Positions 11,532 to 23,750 of a stretch of 64,000 bases of DNA are shown here, piece by piece. Below the pieces are notes generated by a model that ran no database searches, was not told the origin of the DNA, and was given only the letters and a program-made list of their open reading frames with translations. Source of the DNA: Cryptomeria japonica (lineage: Eukaryota > Streptophyta > Pinopsida > Cupressales > Cupressaceae); assembly GCF_030272615.1 (NCBI RefSeq), contig NC_081414.1:814594569-814658568 (forward strand), given 5' to 3'. Each line of letters begins with the position of its first letter. Position 1 is the first letter of the stretch. A program made the position numbers and the translations under genes.

Positions 11532-11753
11532 TTGTTTCTTACTGAGCCACATGTCATGTTTGCGTGCTCACATGTCCATATAGCCTTGCCTATATAAGAA
11601 GGCTCATCTGCATTGTATGAACAACAATCATTGAACATCTTGTAATAATCTTGTGGATCATTTGTATATTGATGAGAATACAGTTTGTTCTTGTCATTCT
11701 ATTGTCTCTCTTTATACTTTTCATTGAGCTCTTTATCTTGGCAAAATCTCACA
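11532..11753 (+). repeat. Truncated 5' LTR of the copia derivative
   Basis: It aligns with 13522-13743 with few differences and ends CTCACA directly before the PBS. TATATAAG at 11591-11598 is the likely TATA box. Confidence 0.88.
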
Positions 11754-11766
11754 TGGTATCAGAGCC
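11754..11766 (+). other. Primer binding site for initiator tRNA-Met (derivative)
   Basis: TGGTATCAGAGCC abuts the LTR end. It is complementary to initiator tRNA-Met. Confidence 0.95.
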
Positions 11767-13272
11767 ATTAGAGTGTCATTGGTTTGCCAATTAAGAGAAA
11801 TTTGATGCTATTTGGGGTTGTGTATTTTGGAACTTTCTATTGAAGGTTATTATTGAAGCTTGATGGGTCAAATATGAGGTCACCATTGGATTTAGAAGGT
11901 CCAAGGAAGTCAGTTTTGTCTTTTGTTTTATCCAAATCGGACTTCGTAGGCCAAATCTAGAGGCATTTGAAGTTTGAAGTTGCGGTGGAATTTTTCCAAA
12001 AATTATAATTTTGTAGACAATTTTAAAATAGTGATATCTCACTCATCGGGACTCCTTGTTTCGAGCAATTTTTTTTGTTTTGTGGTAGAATTTCATGATC
12101 TGTACAGTGGTGTAGAAGTTTTTTATTTTTTGGAAATCATGAAAACCCGATTTTTAGAACTTTGGAGGCTTCATTTGGGCTCATATGGACTCCTTTTCAG
12201 GTGCCATTTTTTTTAGAGTGCATAATTTTTTGTCTACTTTCATAATATGCCATTAGTTTGCATTGATTGTGAGTAGAAATTATACTTTCAGTATTTGGTC
12301 ATTTTTGGCCTATTTGGCACTTGTATTTTGCTTGGATCTCAATTTAGATCACTAGCAGTATTTGTTGAAGTCTCTTATATCTCATTTTGAGAAGTTGTAA
12401 TCATTAAAATTATAAGTCCACTTTTCCATTATTTGCAAGTGCCAACATGATCTTTTTATGGGGAGTCAGTTGTTCATTTATATCTCTTGGTGAAATTCCA
12501 TTCAGAGGCATCTTCATCTGCAGTATTTTACAGGGCTTCTTTGTTGGTAGCATCATTTTCATGTTTTCACATTTGAATATTTTATCATGATGTATGCTCT
12601 TGCTTGAGCAATATTGTACTCACACTATCATAAAGTGCCACACCTCTGTGTATCTTGTCATTGTTGACTATTTGATGTAATCCTCTTGTACACGTAGATT
12701 AGGAATATCTTGTGAGACTTGGTGCATGGCTCCAATTGAAACTTAGATTGTACAAATTTGTTCATGGCTTCTGTGAGACTTAGATTGTGCCAATATTTCC
12801 GCCATATACGAGTATCCAGATAATGCTCAAAGCAAGTTGTCTCCATGCCTAATCTTCTTTTTGTTGCAGCGAGTGATTCATCGTCATCAACTTGGTACCT
12901 AGTTTTGTCACACTTTGACATTATTGGTGCAACAATGGCTCTCTTTCTTCCTTATGGGGAGGTATTTTGGTCATCATCATTGGACCATCTTTGCAGGAGA
13001 TTTGACATTGAGGGGGGGCTACATGGTCTTTCTTCTCTCTTATGGGGGGGATATAGTTTGTTCTTCTCATTCATCATTGAGAGCATTATGTGCGTTCATC
13101 ATCTCTCTTTTGGGGAAGGGTTTTTTCCCATTGGTTTTTTCTCTCTTTCTCCGTTTATGGGATATTGCATTTGGATTTGTACATGGGTACCTAACATGGC
13201 CATGTAGTCGGGACCCATCTTGCATTGCTTAGTTACATTGTATACTTTAGTGCATTCCCCTAAGTTGCACTT

Positions 13273-13281
13273 AAGGGGGGG
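13273..13281 (+). other. Polypurine tract of the copia derivative
   Basis: AAGGGGGGG directly precedes the TG of the 3' LTR. The preceding 350 bp also match the copia copy (about 1211-1530, reverse complement). Confidence 0.85.
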
Positions 13282-13743
13282 TGCTGGTGAAAATAATTAT
13301 TCATCTTGGATATTATTACAATATACTTAAGTTTACTTAGGTACATGTATTTAATAGTAGTTTGGGTATGAGACACTTGGGTGTTTGTGCCACATTGGGA
13401 TAGTGTGTATAGGAGAATTTCCATATTTTATGGTATTGATCTTATCTTGTTGTTACAATCCACCTCATGTGGAATATTTTATTGTTTCTCCTACCTACCC
13501 ACACCTATTTCCTACATACCCTTGTTTCTTATTGAGCCACATGTCATGTTTGTGTGCTCACATATCCATATAGCCTTTCTTATATAAGCAGACTCATCTA
13601 CATTGTATGAACAACAAACATTGAACATCTTGTAATAATCCAGTTGATCATTTGTATATTGATGAGAATACAATTTGTTCTTGTCATTCTATTGTCTCTC
13701 TTTATACTTTTCATTGATCTCTTGATCTTGGCAAAATCTCACA
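13282..13743 (+). repeat. 3' LTR of the copia derivative
   Basis: The 462-bp LTR starts TGCTGG and ends TCTCACA. It corresponds throughout to the LTRs at 763 and 6954 in reverse complement. TATATAAG lies at 13581-13588. Confidence 0.9.
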
Positions 13744-14394
13744 GATATAATAATTATATCTATTAATAAATATAAATATAATATTATTAATACAAGGCCT
13801 ATTATGTCCAAGGGTGACTAGTGATTAAACGTAAGTTGAAAATCATTGTATGAAACACAATAGTCTCAAGATGAGTTATTTAAATCAATTGAAATATAAA
13901 ACTTATAATATTAGTTTAGAAATAAATTTAATAATTTACATAATATGATATAATATAATATATAATAATATAATTTAATTTGTACTGTATAAAAATATAT
14001 ATTGTATATTAGTTATATCATAATACAATATATAACAATGATATATTTTATATTAAATAAAATATGATATAAAATAATAAATGCAATTATATCATATATA
14101 ATTTAATTTTTTATTAATTATAAACTATAATAATAATTATATATATTTTTAAATATCATATAAAAATGATTTAACTAAATTATCAAAATTTTATAAAATT
14201 AATCATATATATAAGAAAACACGAATTCAAAATATATAAACTAAATGAAAAGTCAAAATATATCAAAATCCAAATATAAATAAAAGCATAATTTAATAAT
14301 AATAATAAACTTAATAAGTTAACAAATAATTATTTCAAATATTAATAACGAGAATTAAAAAATTAACAGTAGTTAATAATAAACTTATTAAGTT
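13744..14394. other. AT-rich DNA without features
   Basis: This stretch consists almost entirely of A and T with many ATAATA and TATATA runs. No open frame of note or RNA gene is seen. Confidence 0.6.
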
Positions 14395-14490
14395 ATGGGC
14401 TTTGGCCCTAGCTCACCGGGTCGTGGATCGCAACTTAAGGCGTGGGTATGCTCCCCACGGTCTTGAGTTCGAGTCCCTCTGTATTTTTTT
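14395..14490 (+). mobile_element. tRNA-derived SINE-like head with Pol III boxes
   Basis: An isolated GC-richer block in AT-rich DNA has a perfect box A fit at 14409-14419 (TAGCTCACCGG), a box B at 14467-14476 (GTTCGAGTCC) and a run of seven T at 14484-14490 that could terminate Pol III. Between the boxes GTGGG and CCCAC can pair, like a long variable arm. The box spacing of 58 is long, and the T stem pairs poorly, so a functional tRNA gene is unlikely. A SINE head or tRNA pseudogene fits better. Confidence 0.55.
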
Positions 14491-17400
14491 AAAATTTATT
14501 AGAACTGAAATATTAATAATATTACATAAATCAAAAGTAAAATAATTTTAATGAATTTCAATTATTATTTGTAATTTCATTAAAAAAAACTTAAATCAAA
14601 ATTAATTCAAATGAAAATAAAAAACTAAATACAAAATTCAAATATATAGAATCTAAATATCAATATAAATAATCATTAAAATAAAGTAGTGATAAATAAT
14701 AAATTTATATAAATCAAAAGTAAAATAATTTTAATGAATTTTAATTATTATTTGTAATTTCATTAAAACAGCTTAAATCAAAATTAATAAAAAATGAAAA
14801 TAAAAATTAAATGCAAAATTCAAATAGATAGAACCTAAATATTAATAAAAATAATAATTTAAAATAAAGTAGTGACAAATAATAAATCTATTAGATAAAC
14901 AAATAATTAATATATTTTGAATACTTATTATTTACACATATTTAATAATAACAATAACTTTGCCCTTAAAATCATGGTTGTGCACTATGGGTACTAATAA
15001 AGGTGTCCAAATGGACCAATTGTACTCAAAAAATGTCAAAAAATAGCAACTAATAGTACATGTAAAATTTATTAATGGACTTTTCATTATCATTTTGGGT
15101 TTCTTTAATTAATTGGAGGGTTGGGTGCATAGTTATTAGAACTATAATGACGAGGAGCGATCTTCCCCTATTGACTCCTTCTAGATTGTAAATGTAAAAT
15201 TTATTAATGCTTTTAGTTATCATTTTTTAGGTTTCTTCAAAGTTTGTAATTGAGGGTTGGGTGCACAAGGAGTAAATGGTTGTTGGAATTATAAGAACTA
15301 GTGGTGCTCTTTCCCTTCCCTATTTAACTCCTAGATGAATTCTAGATAATGAAAATATAAATGAACATATAAATGAACATATAAAATATTGATAGATGAG
15401 AAACATTTTCCATAAAAAGTTAATCTCCCCATAAGATACAATACAAATAAAGAAGGGTTAATGATATGTTATTACTACAATTTGGTTAAATACCAGAGAG
15501 GTACGTGTATTTATCTCATTTAACCACTTTAATTATCTCATCCATACTGTTCCAGGTAGGTATACCACTAGCAATTGCACCTTGGTGTGCAATAAGTACG
15601 CTGAAAAGGTCAGGAAAAAAATTGGTTTATAGGCTCATGTTATGTTTGCAAGAGAGAGAGGGTAAGTAGATAGAAGAAAAATTAGAGTGAGATACAAAGA
15701 ACAAAGAGAGAGGACCTAAGAAGGAGAGGGATATCCAAGAGGGGAGAGGTAGATAGAGAGATGCATTGGCATATAAGAGAGATAAAGGGAAAGTGAGATT
15801 GAGAGAGAGATATAGACAAGTAGATTAAAGAGATAGAGAGACCAAGAGGTAGAGGGAGAAAGATAAGAGAGATAAAGGAAACGCGACATTAAGAGAAGAG
15901 AGATTAATAGTTAAAACTTAATCTAAACAAATTAATAATTAAAATTGCATCTAGAACATCTAACAAAATCCTCTAGAAGGATGTTATGATGGATGTTAGT
16001 CTCTTAAAACCTAAGATGACAATGGCATCACAATTTAGTTATAGAGTCTTGTGTCTAGTATAGGAAATGACTACATTCGATGTCAATTCAATGAATGAAA
16101 AACAATAGAAATTCAACTGTCAAGGTAATTTGAATGATCTTGCACTCTGTCAACAACAATTTGTATCGATGCGTGAAGTTAGTTTGTATGATGGATGCTA
16201 GTCTCTTAAAACCTTGTAGGTGTTGAACTCTATTAATAAAGTTTTGTGATAGGAACTTATGTGAATGGATTGTAAATAAAACCCTTTGTGAATTATTTAT
16301 TGAGGCAGGGAATGACAATAACATCATAATTCAGTTATAGAGTCTTGTGTCTGGTATAGGAAATGACTACATTTGATGTCAATTCTGTTGATGATTTATA
16401 GCTTCAGTCAGATAAAATTAAATGGTAAATTGGCCTTAAAGCCTTCAACATTTAATAATACATATCATTCTAATCACCAATATGCACATTGCTTTCATTA
16501 ATTATTTACGTTTAGTTAGCACGTATTATGTCTTGTTTGCCTATCGGTGATTACACATCGCACCCCCTCATTTGGTATGCCACCCCGATTGAGGTCACAA
16601 CCCCTCACCGAAATTGAATGAGTATTTATCTTCTATCAGGGGCAATTGCTAGGCGTGTGGTTGTGAGAGACCAATACTGATCGGACATATACATCATAGG
16701 AGAGGCTGAAGTAAATTTAGTGTATACGATATAAAGGGTTATGCTATTCTCTTCTAACACATATATATCTATTCGTGGTCTGCAAAAAATATACGTGTGA
16801 AGTCAGGATATTACAATTGTTGTGTAATTTATAAAGATCATTTGCTGTGCATCTTCACCAAGCAATTTATATATAAGCAAATTGATTATACTAGAAGGAT
16901 CGAGTGACTAAAGGAGAAATTAATAACCTCAACAAATTCAATGAATGAAAAATAATAGAAATTCAACTGTCAAGGTAATTTGAATGATCTTGCACTCTAT
17001 CAACAACATCAACAACAGTTTGTATCGATGAGTGAAGTCAGTCAATTTGTATCGTAAAATTCTCTCACAAATTTCATATCTACAAACCATGTGACAAATT
17101 TATACACGCAAAAATGATCGAGATTCACATATTCAACTCAAAGCTAATAAGCACTCGTCGTAAAATTCTAAACAATAAATACATGTAGATTGACTATTTT
17201 AGTATACCAAAATGATTAAAATCTACGTAATATTAGAATTATTCATTTTCTATCATCCTAAAACTAAATACATTTCGTATCACTTTATTTTTAACTTAAT
17301 GCATAATATTTTAATATTATTACTCCTACAATTTTTTATATTAATTTAAATTAATTTAATCTAAAATATATAATTTTTGTTGAATTAGCCTAAATAAGCG

Positions 17401-17950
17401 ATGGGGAAAGGTTGCATTCCTTTACAAAATAGTGTAACATTCACATTAATCTTACAAGCATCCTTCACTGTGATAATCCAAACAGTTAGATAGATATTAA
17501 ATGATCAATAAATTTGAACAAAGTTTTTCAAATATGAAATAGTGAGATATTCAATAGTTGATTTCAGAACTTGTACCAATGAAAATAGTTGCTAATTTCT
17601 TGGTCTTTAAAGTTAATTGCAAGAAAATATATGGTAAGCTTTTTCAAGTATTAAAACAAATATTTTAAAAAATGTAGATAAATAATATTTTCTTATCCAA
17701 GCCAATTTTACTAATGGTATTTTATGAGAGTAATAATCAATTGAAATACAATTTTTTTAAATAATAATATAATTTGTAAAAAACTATCAATTGATATACT
17801 TTATGATAACTATACTTATTTTACTTTATGAATGAAATTCATGGAAATCCTTTGAAAGGGATTACATTGAACATATCTACTTCAATGATTTTGAAAACAC
17901 CCATAGAAAAAAGATTAAAAAAAAAACAAAAAATCAGAATAATAATGTAG
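14491..17950. other. AT-rich intergenic DNA with a purine tract and scattered direct repeats
   Basis: 15646-15915 is strongly purine-rich (GAGAGA type). Two segments are repeated in shuffled order: 16018-16088 matches 16313-16387, and 16087-16186 matches 16938-17040. Similar 60-70 bp near-copies occur around 14500-14600 and 14700-14790 (core AATTTTAATGAATTT). No gene was recognised. Confidence 0.55.
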
Positions 17951-18782
17951 TGTTTCATTTATTCCAAATAATAACATGGATGGATGGAGAATGGAAGGCT
18001 AGCCCAGCCCACAATAACTTGAATATACTAATACAATCTACATAAAGGATATGCAAACCATAAGAGAATATGCCTTTACACACTTTCGTATTCATAGAAA
18101 CTAAACCTAGTGGTTGAAAAGTCATTTGGAGTGTAACAAACAATAATGGAAACCAACTGATTTATTATATCTGCAAAAAAATATCGTGGGGACGCACTTT
18201 GCTCTGCAGCATGTGATTCGGAAGCTTCAAATATTCGTGGTGAACAGAGAAGTCTTCACATACTTGGTAGAAGATTGGAACTTATCATCATTAATTCCTG
18301 GATCTGAAAGCAACGTAGAAATCTTTTCGTACAGGCAGCGTCAGTGCGTATATAAATGCACTGAAAAACTTCAGGTAAGTGAAAGGACGGTCAAAACCTA
18401 ACATTAACTCAAATAACAGTGAGGACGAAAAAGGGCAAAGATGAAAGGACGGTAGCGACGGAAACAGTGAAATCGGTGAAAAAAAATTTCATGGAAAATC
18501 TAACGGCCATTTGCAGCCCTCCTCATCTATTACACACCATTGATGACCGAGATCAGGTCTTCTCTTTCAAATAAGGGAACGCCTTCGGCGTAATTACCAT
18601 TCCATTTTAGGTGGTTTTACGGTTTGGTTGGGTTCCTTTCTCTTTCCATTTCATGGAGGGTAAAAATTGCAGCTACCGTCAATGCATTGAACTTTTAATG
18701 AGAGAGCAGGGAGTGCATTGAATTTTTAAATGCGCAACAGTCATAATCCGACAGAGCGCGCATTTCATTCTATTTATGTAGC
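17951..18782. other. Intergenic DNA, less AT-rich
   Basis: Composition is more balanced here. A 71-codon plus-strand frame (18186-18401) shows no known motif. I see nothing else that can be supported. Confidence 0.4.
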
Positions 18783-18849
18783 GAATATTTTAGTATTAAT
18801 TCAGTACCTGAATATTTTAGTATTAATTCAGTACCTGAATATTTTAGTA
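18783..18849 (+). repeat. 27-bp tandem repeat, 2.5 copies
   Basis: Two identical units (18783-18809 and 18810-18836, starting GAATATTTTAGTATTAATTC) are followed by the first 13 bases of a third. Confidence 0.95.
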
Positions 18850-18899
18850 AGGAATGCACCAGTCGATCGTATTACCTATCAAATCGCAATGCGTGGAGC

Positions 18900-19141
18900 A
18901 TGAAACTCATCCGACGGTCCAAACAGCTGCAATCGTCTTGCATTGCATTGGTATTCAGGCGATATTGACCATTGATTAAAAACGTTAACCCGTTCACTTC
19001 ATATGAAGGATCGCCTTCGGCGAAATGAAACTCATCCAACGGTCCAAACAGCTGCAATCGTCTTGCATCGGTACTGAAGCGATATTGACCATTCATTCAA
19101 AACGTTATCCGTTCACTTCATATAAGGATCCCTTCGGCGAA
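18900..19141 (+). repeat. ~120-bp tandem repeat, two copies
   Basis: Unit one (18900-19024, 125 bp) and unit two (19025-19141, 117 bp) share ATGAAACTCATCC at the start and CCTTCGGCGAA at the end, with a few substitutions and small gaps. CCTTCGGCG also occurs at about 18585, outside the array. Confidence 0.9.
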
Positions 19142-20004
19142 ATGATCGAAGGGATATTTTATGCTAAACTTTTCCGGACGATTTGAATTCCGAGAGCACG
19201 GGAGTTCATGCTTGACCAATGCATTTGTTATAGGGCTGTCTGCGTGTTTGATGACCCGCTGCGGTTCGAAAAACAGAGAGAGACAGAGGGAGGAGTTTAC
19301 GCTTGTTTCTTCTTGAATGGTTGCATAAACTTCGACCTTCCGACATCCAAGATAACTGTGTATAACCACTTACCATTCTTTTTTCCTTTTAGAAAAAGAA
19401 TTGCTGATTGATGTTTTCTCTTGAATATGTTGCCTAAAATCTGTTATGCTAGTGAAGAGTTCAAATGCACTAAACTTTCCTTCGATTTCTTAGAACACCG
19501 TGGAAAATTGTTTGTAAATTAGCCGGGCAGTATGAATGATAAGTAACTGGTTCATTTTGTAGGCATTTCAGCTATCAGTTTCTCTTTTCAACAATGTGTG
19601 TGCTAATTCAGGGGAAGTATTTAGAAGGGCTAAAATGTGACTCGGTTTTTTATCTTAAATTACTGCATTTTTCTAACTCTGAAGAAGTCTCACGATTCTC
19701 GTGGAGTAGTTAAAGTTTTTGAGGATGTTAGCCGAGTTTCCTTGTGAAGGAAAATTGATGCGATTTTTTATTTTTTTGGATAGAACCGCAACGATTGCAT
19801 AAATAGCCGTTGAGTAAATTCTACTATAAAAGATTTGATGAGCGGTTTTCCAACTCACGGCCTCTCTAAAAGATTTGAATTCCAGGAGGCATCTTTGAGC
19901 CCAGCCCTGATTATGAGAGCGTCCTTCCTTTGCTTACTTTGAGGGTGAAACCACGTTCTCGCGTGTCATTCATCTTGGATATGTGTGGGAGTAAAAAAAA
20001 ATTA
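19142..20004. other. Intergenic DNA, no recognised gene
   Basis: A 67-codon frame at 19208-19411 on the plus strand is followed by a pyrimidine-rich stretch ending TTTTAG. This looks like a splice acceptor, but no conserved coding sequence lies on either side. Confidence 0.4.
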
Positions 20005-20496
20005 CCAGAAGTGTAAAATGTGGTGGTTGAACAAGCACTTAGTCATTTTTATTTGCGGATTTATTTGGTCTTGATATGTATCAGGCGTCTTTGGGCGGGA
20101 GAGGAGGAAATCCATGTGACGAGGGTTGTGCTGTTGTAAACAGCACCTCAAACGTCAGGGGATCGAATCCTAGCCATGGTCACCAGGAACTAGGGTTTTT
20201 TTTGTCATGGAGAAGAACTCTACTTGTTATTACCTATTGACTAAACGAGGCAAATCACCCAATAGGTAGTAACAAACAGAGTTCTCCATGACTAAAAAAC
20301 CCTAGTTCCTCATGACCATGGCTAGGATTCGATCCCCTGACGTTTGAGGTGTTGTTTACAACAGCAGCGCAACCCTCGTCACATGGATTTCCTCAGCTTC
20401 CTGCAGCCCAAAGACGCTGATACCTATCAAAACCAAATAAATCCGCAAATAAAAACGACTAAGTGCTTGTTCAACAACCACATTTTACACTTCTGG
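20005..20496. repeat. 492-bp near-perfect palindrome with a tRNA-like box B in each arm
   Basis: The left arm 20005-20239 and the right arm 20260-20496 are reverse complements at about 90% or better by eye, around a 20-base loop (20240-20259). Each arm carries GGGGATCGAATCCTAGCC, whose GATCGAATCC fits a Pol III box B. In both arms a run of T (eight in the left arm, six in the right) follows ACTAGGG. I do not find a convincing box A. It could be two head-to-head copies of a SINE-like repeat, a foldback element, or a hairpin RNA locus. Confidence 0.88.
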
Positions 20497-22404
20497 CTTG
20501 TTTCAAGGGTAAAGCCATGGACCGGTTCCTAAGGCTTTTTCGTACATCCATACACGATTAGGATTCATTAGGCCAACTGCTTTGTGATCGTTTTAAATAA
20601 CAAGAAGACAAAATAATACTCACCACCTTTTTTAGATGCTAACACATTAATTTTTTTACAAATTATTTTTTTAAGAGAGCCTTCAAATCCTTAAATTGAC
20701 TCAAGACATTATATTTGCTTAAAAAAAAATAACCATGCTCTAGAATAACCCATAATAAATAAAATATAATACAAATATTTTCACAAAGAAGGGACATGTG
20801 CATGACCGGTTTTATTAGAATGAATTAAATTCAATGGAATGAGAACTAAAGTAAAATTAATCATGGTTTTGTTTTCTGTAAATACAATAAATTACTCGAG
20901 AACAATTAAAAAGTCCCTCAACAAGATTTTGTTTTTTTTCAAGATTAGAAGACCTGTCTTGTCAACATGATCCGTGCAATGGTGCCATAACATTATTTTC
21001 CTGATGGGTAACTTTCTCTTTGAGGTAAAAGCATGCTTTACATAGAATGCACAACTATAGGAATTGGATACCTCCTTGCTGTAAGTTTTGATAACTGAAG
21101 TGTAGAATATATAAATATTTTCAATGCATACATATTGAATAATTATTGCACTATACGTAAATGCATGCCTCAAGTTAAAAGAGATTACAATTCAAATCCC
21201 TTCACAAGCAACACACCTTGTTGAAGTATCTTACAATTCACAAGCAACACACCTTGTTGAAGTATCTTACAACCTCCATCGCGGAAGATTACTTCCATGG
21301 CTACACAATTCATTTTATTTATAGAATAAAGGTTCCTCACCAAGCCAAGGATGTGTAGGGCTCGAATAATTCATTTGATACTCTCGTCAAAGAATTAGAT
21401 GCCGATTTTACTACATCCACCTATGCTAAGACATGAGTTGTTATTGGGGCATTCCTCCCCACTATCTTATTTATTGTAATCTAAAAATCGTGCTCTTGAT
21501 CTAGGGAATCATTTGGAAAGAAGCTTTAGAATCTATCATCTATGCATCTTGATATGTTTATGTTGTCAAGGTTATGATAAAGGCATCTTTTGCATCTTTT
21601 TGACATTATTGACAAGATTTATGAAAATCATGTTCAGGGTCAATCTTTTTTTTTCTTTGTTCTTTCTACGAATCATTAGAGAAGGATCACTCCAAGGATC
21701 TCTTTCAATATGGATACCCAACTTAAAGAATCCAAACTTGCACTATCATTCCAAAACATTTACATGATTAAAGATTCACTCATTTTTGTGATTGTATAGG
21801 TGGTCTAGTCATTTGGGTTAACCTAGGAGGGAAGAACCCTTGCAATTTATTATATCTCTTCAAATTACTTTTGAATGCCTCTAGATAGTTTTCATAGATC
21901 AAATAATTTGGTGAATTAAAAAAATAGAATGTGCGCTTTACTAGATCAGATATGCGGGTAACAAGATAGATCTACATGTATGGAAGTGACACAAATGACC
22001 CATTACAAATTTGGCATAGTTTTTTCATTCATCACATTGTTATTAGATCTTAGCATCTAAGCCCTCGTCACATTTAATTTTATAATAAGTATTTAATTAT
22101 TCAATCTATCATTCCTAGATGGTTACGAATTTATGTTTAATTGCATACATTTATTTAATTAGACTAGATTAACATTAAAGGAATGCTTACTTTCTTTTTC
22201 ATTTTAGTCGAACTACTATATGGCTAAATAATTTTGGGACATTGTAGATCTAATACAATTCCTATTTTATCTTACATTTACAAATTTCCGGGGGGTTGAT
22301 ACACATTCTTATTTACTTTGATTAGGGTTTGATCCCACCTTCCCACTCTAGGAGATACTATCATTAAGGCTCCGTTTAGGCCTCATTCCACGATTGATTT
22401 TCAC
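20497..22404. other. Intergenic DNA with a 36-bp tandem duplication
   Basis: Two identical 36-bp units lie at 21201-21236 and 21237-21272 (starting TTCACAAGCAACACACC). Open frames at 20892-21173 and 21513-21767 show no family motif. No gene is proposed. Confidence 0.5.
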
Positions 22405-23750
22405 ATATATGCTTCATTCACAATTTTCAATGGTATCCTTAATGATTTCCCTTTGACTATCCCAGTGAATAAAGTAATGCCTAGATACATCGAGGGAAAT
22501 TTCTATCTTGAACCTTAGTATATTAGTTATTCTCCGTTGCATGCCTCTTGGTGCGTTGAAGAAAAAAATGCTTGATTTGACATTATATATGGTTTGACCC
22601 AGGCTTCCAAGTAATGTACTGTCTTCTTGATACATTGAGCTTCTTCCAATATTGAAGCCCCGTACAGTAATGAATCATCTACAAACAATTTATGTGTAAA
22701 ATCTGGCATATTACACACTACTTTAACTCCCAACTTGCTTCTATTGCTTTTCTTCAAATTTTCCTACTTAGTGCATCTGCTAGTACTAAAACGGAATGGG
22801 GAAAGGGGATCTCCATGTCATAGTCATGTACCGTTTGGAAAAGAACCACTTGGGGCGCCCTTTATCTAGGAGTAGAGATGCAACTATATATCCATTTTAT
22901 CTACTTTTTATTGAAGTTAAATTTCTCCATTATTTTTACCAGAAATCTTCAGTTGAGTTTATCGTATGCCTTGCTAACATCTAGTTTATAATAATTCCAT
23001 TTAGATTTAATTTCCTGATTGAATGCATTACTTCATATGCTATAATTATGCCATCCGTGATATTCCTCTGTGGAGCAAATCTGTTTTGCCCATGTGATAT
23101 TAACTTTGGTAGAAGCATTTTAAATTTTTAAGTTTATTGGCCATTTCCTTAGAAATTATTTTATAAATTGCATTGCATAATGAGATGGGCCAATAAATTG
23201 CAAATTTAGAGAAGCCTTCTTTTTTGGGAATAAGAACTATTTTGGTGTTTTTCCTAATCCTTCTGAATAGTGGACTTCCTCCTTGATTCTTCTATTAACT
23301 GCTAAACCTCATTTTCCATAAAATTTCCACACGTTTGGAATAATATAGACGAGAAATAATCAGGTCTTGGAGCTTTGTCTGGATGCAACTCAAAGGCATC
23401 TTTTTTTTAGCTTCCTCCATTGTGGTTAGCCTCAGTAGGAAGTCAATGTCATCTTTGGATACAATCTTAAAATTTGTGGTGTAGGAAATCAGCCTCACTC
23501 TCACTTCCTAGTAGCTTTCAAAAAACAATCCACTCCTAATCTTTGGACTTAAGGTGTATCCGTAGCGGTAGTGCCATCATCTCTCTTAATTTGAGTGATT
23601 ATATCTATTCTTTGTTTTTCTTTTGTTGTGTTGTGAAAGAATTTAGTATTTTGAACCCCTTCAGCCAGCCATTTTTCTCTTGATTTGGCCCTCCAATATG
23701 TTTCTTCTCTTAAGACTTTCTGATATTCAACTAATATTCAACTAGTAGTG
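22405..23750 (-). pseudogene. LINE reverse transcriptase (ORF2 part), decayed
   Basis: Read on the minus strand in changing frames, this shows the motif series of plant L1-type reverse transcriptase. In order these are a stretch resembling LHPDKAPGPDDF near 23380, KNTKIVLIPKKEG then ISLCNAIYKIISK near 23100-23250, and the catalytic box HKLFVDDSLLYGAS at about 22665-22695. After it comes KSSIFFFNAPRGMQRRITNIL near 22530-22580. The usual FADD is FVDD (22674-22685). Several frameshifts and stops separate the blocks. The element appears truncated at about 22405: no zinc-finger or RNase H tail and no poly(A) is seen. Confidence 0.9.

Larger units (their letters stand above)
11532..13743 (+). mobile_element. 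Coding-free copia derivative (large retrotransposon derivative), 5' truncated
   Basis: This plus-strand element belongs to the same family as the copia at 763-7402. It has the last 222 bp of a 5' LTR (11532-11753), the same tRNA-Met PBS, a leader related to the copia leader, the 3' region just upstream of the PPT, and a full 3' LTR. No gag, protease, integrase or reverse transcriptase remains in the 1.5-kb interior. The middle (about 12480-12900) has no match in the copia copy. It is therefore a non-autonomous derivative that would have depended on proteins of a full-length relative. The left half of its 5' LTR is missing, so it cannot be transcribed from its own promoter start as it stands, although its TATA box remains. 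Confidence 0.88.

Noticed and set aside
12845-13232. Two overlapping plus-strand frames of 120 and 105 codons
   Set aside because: They lie in the non-coding 3' region of the copia derivative and match the non-coding part of the sister copy.
14395-14490. A functional tRNA gene
   Set aside because: The T stem pairs poorly and box spacing is too long. Kept only as a SINE-like head.
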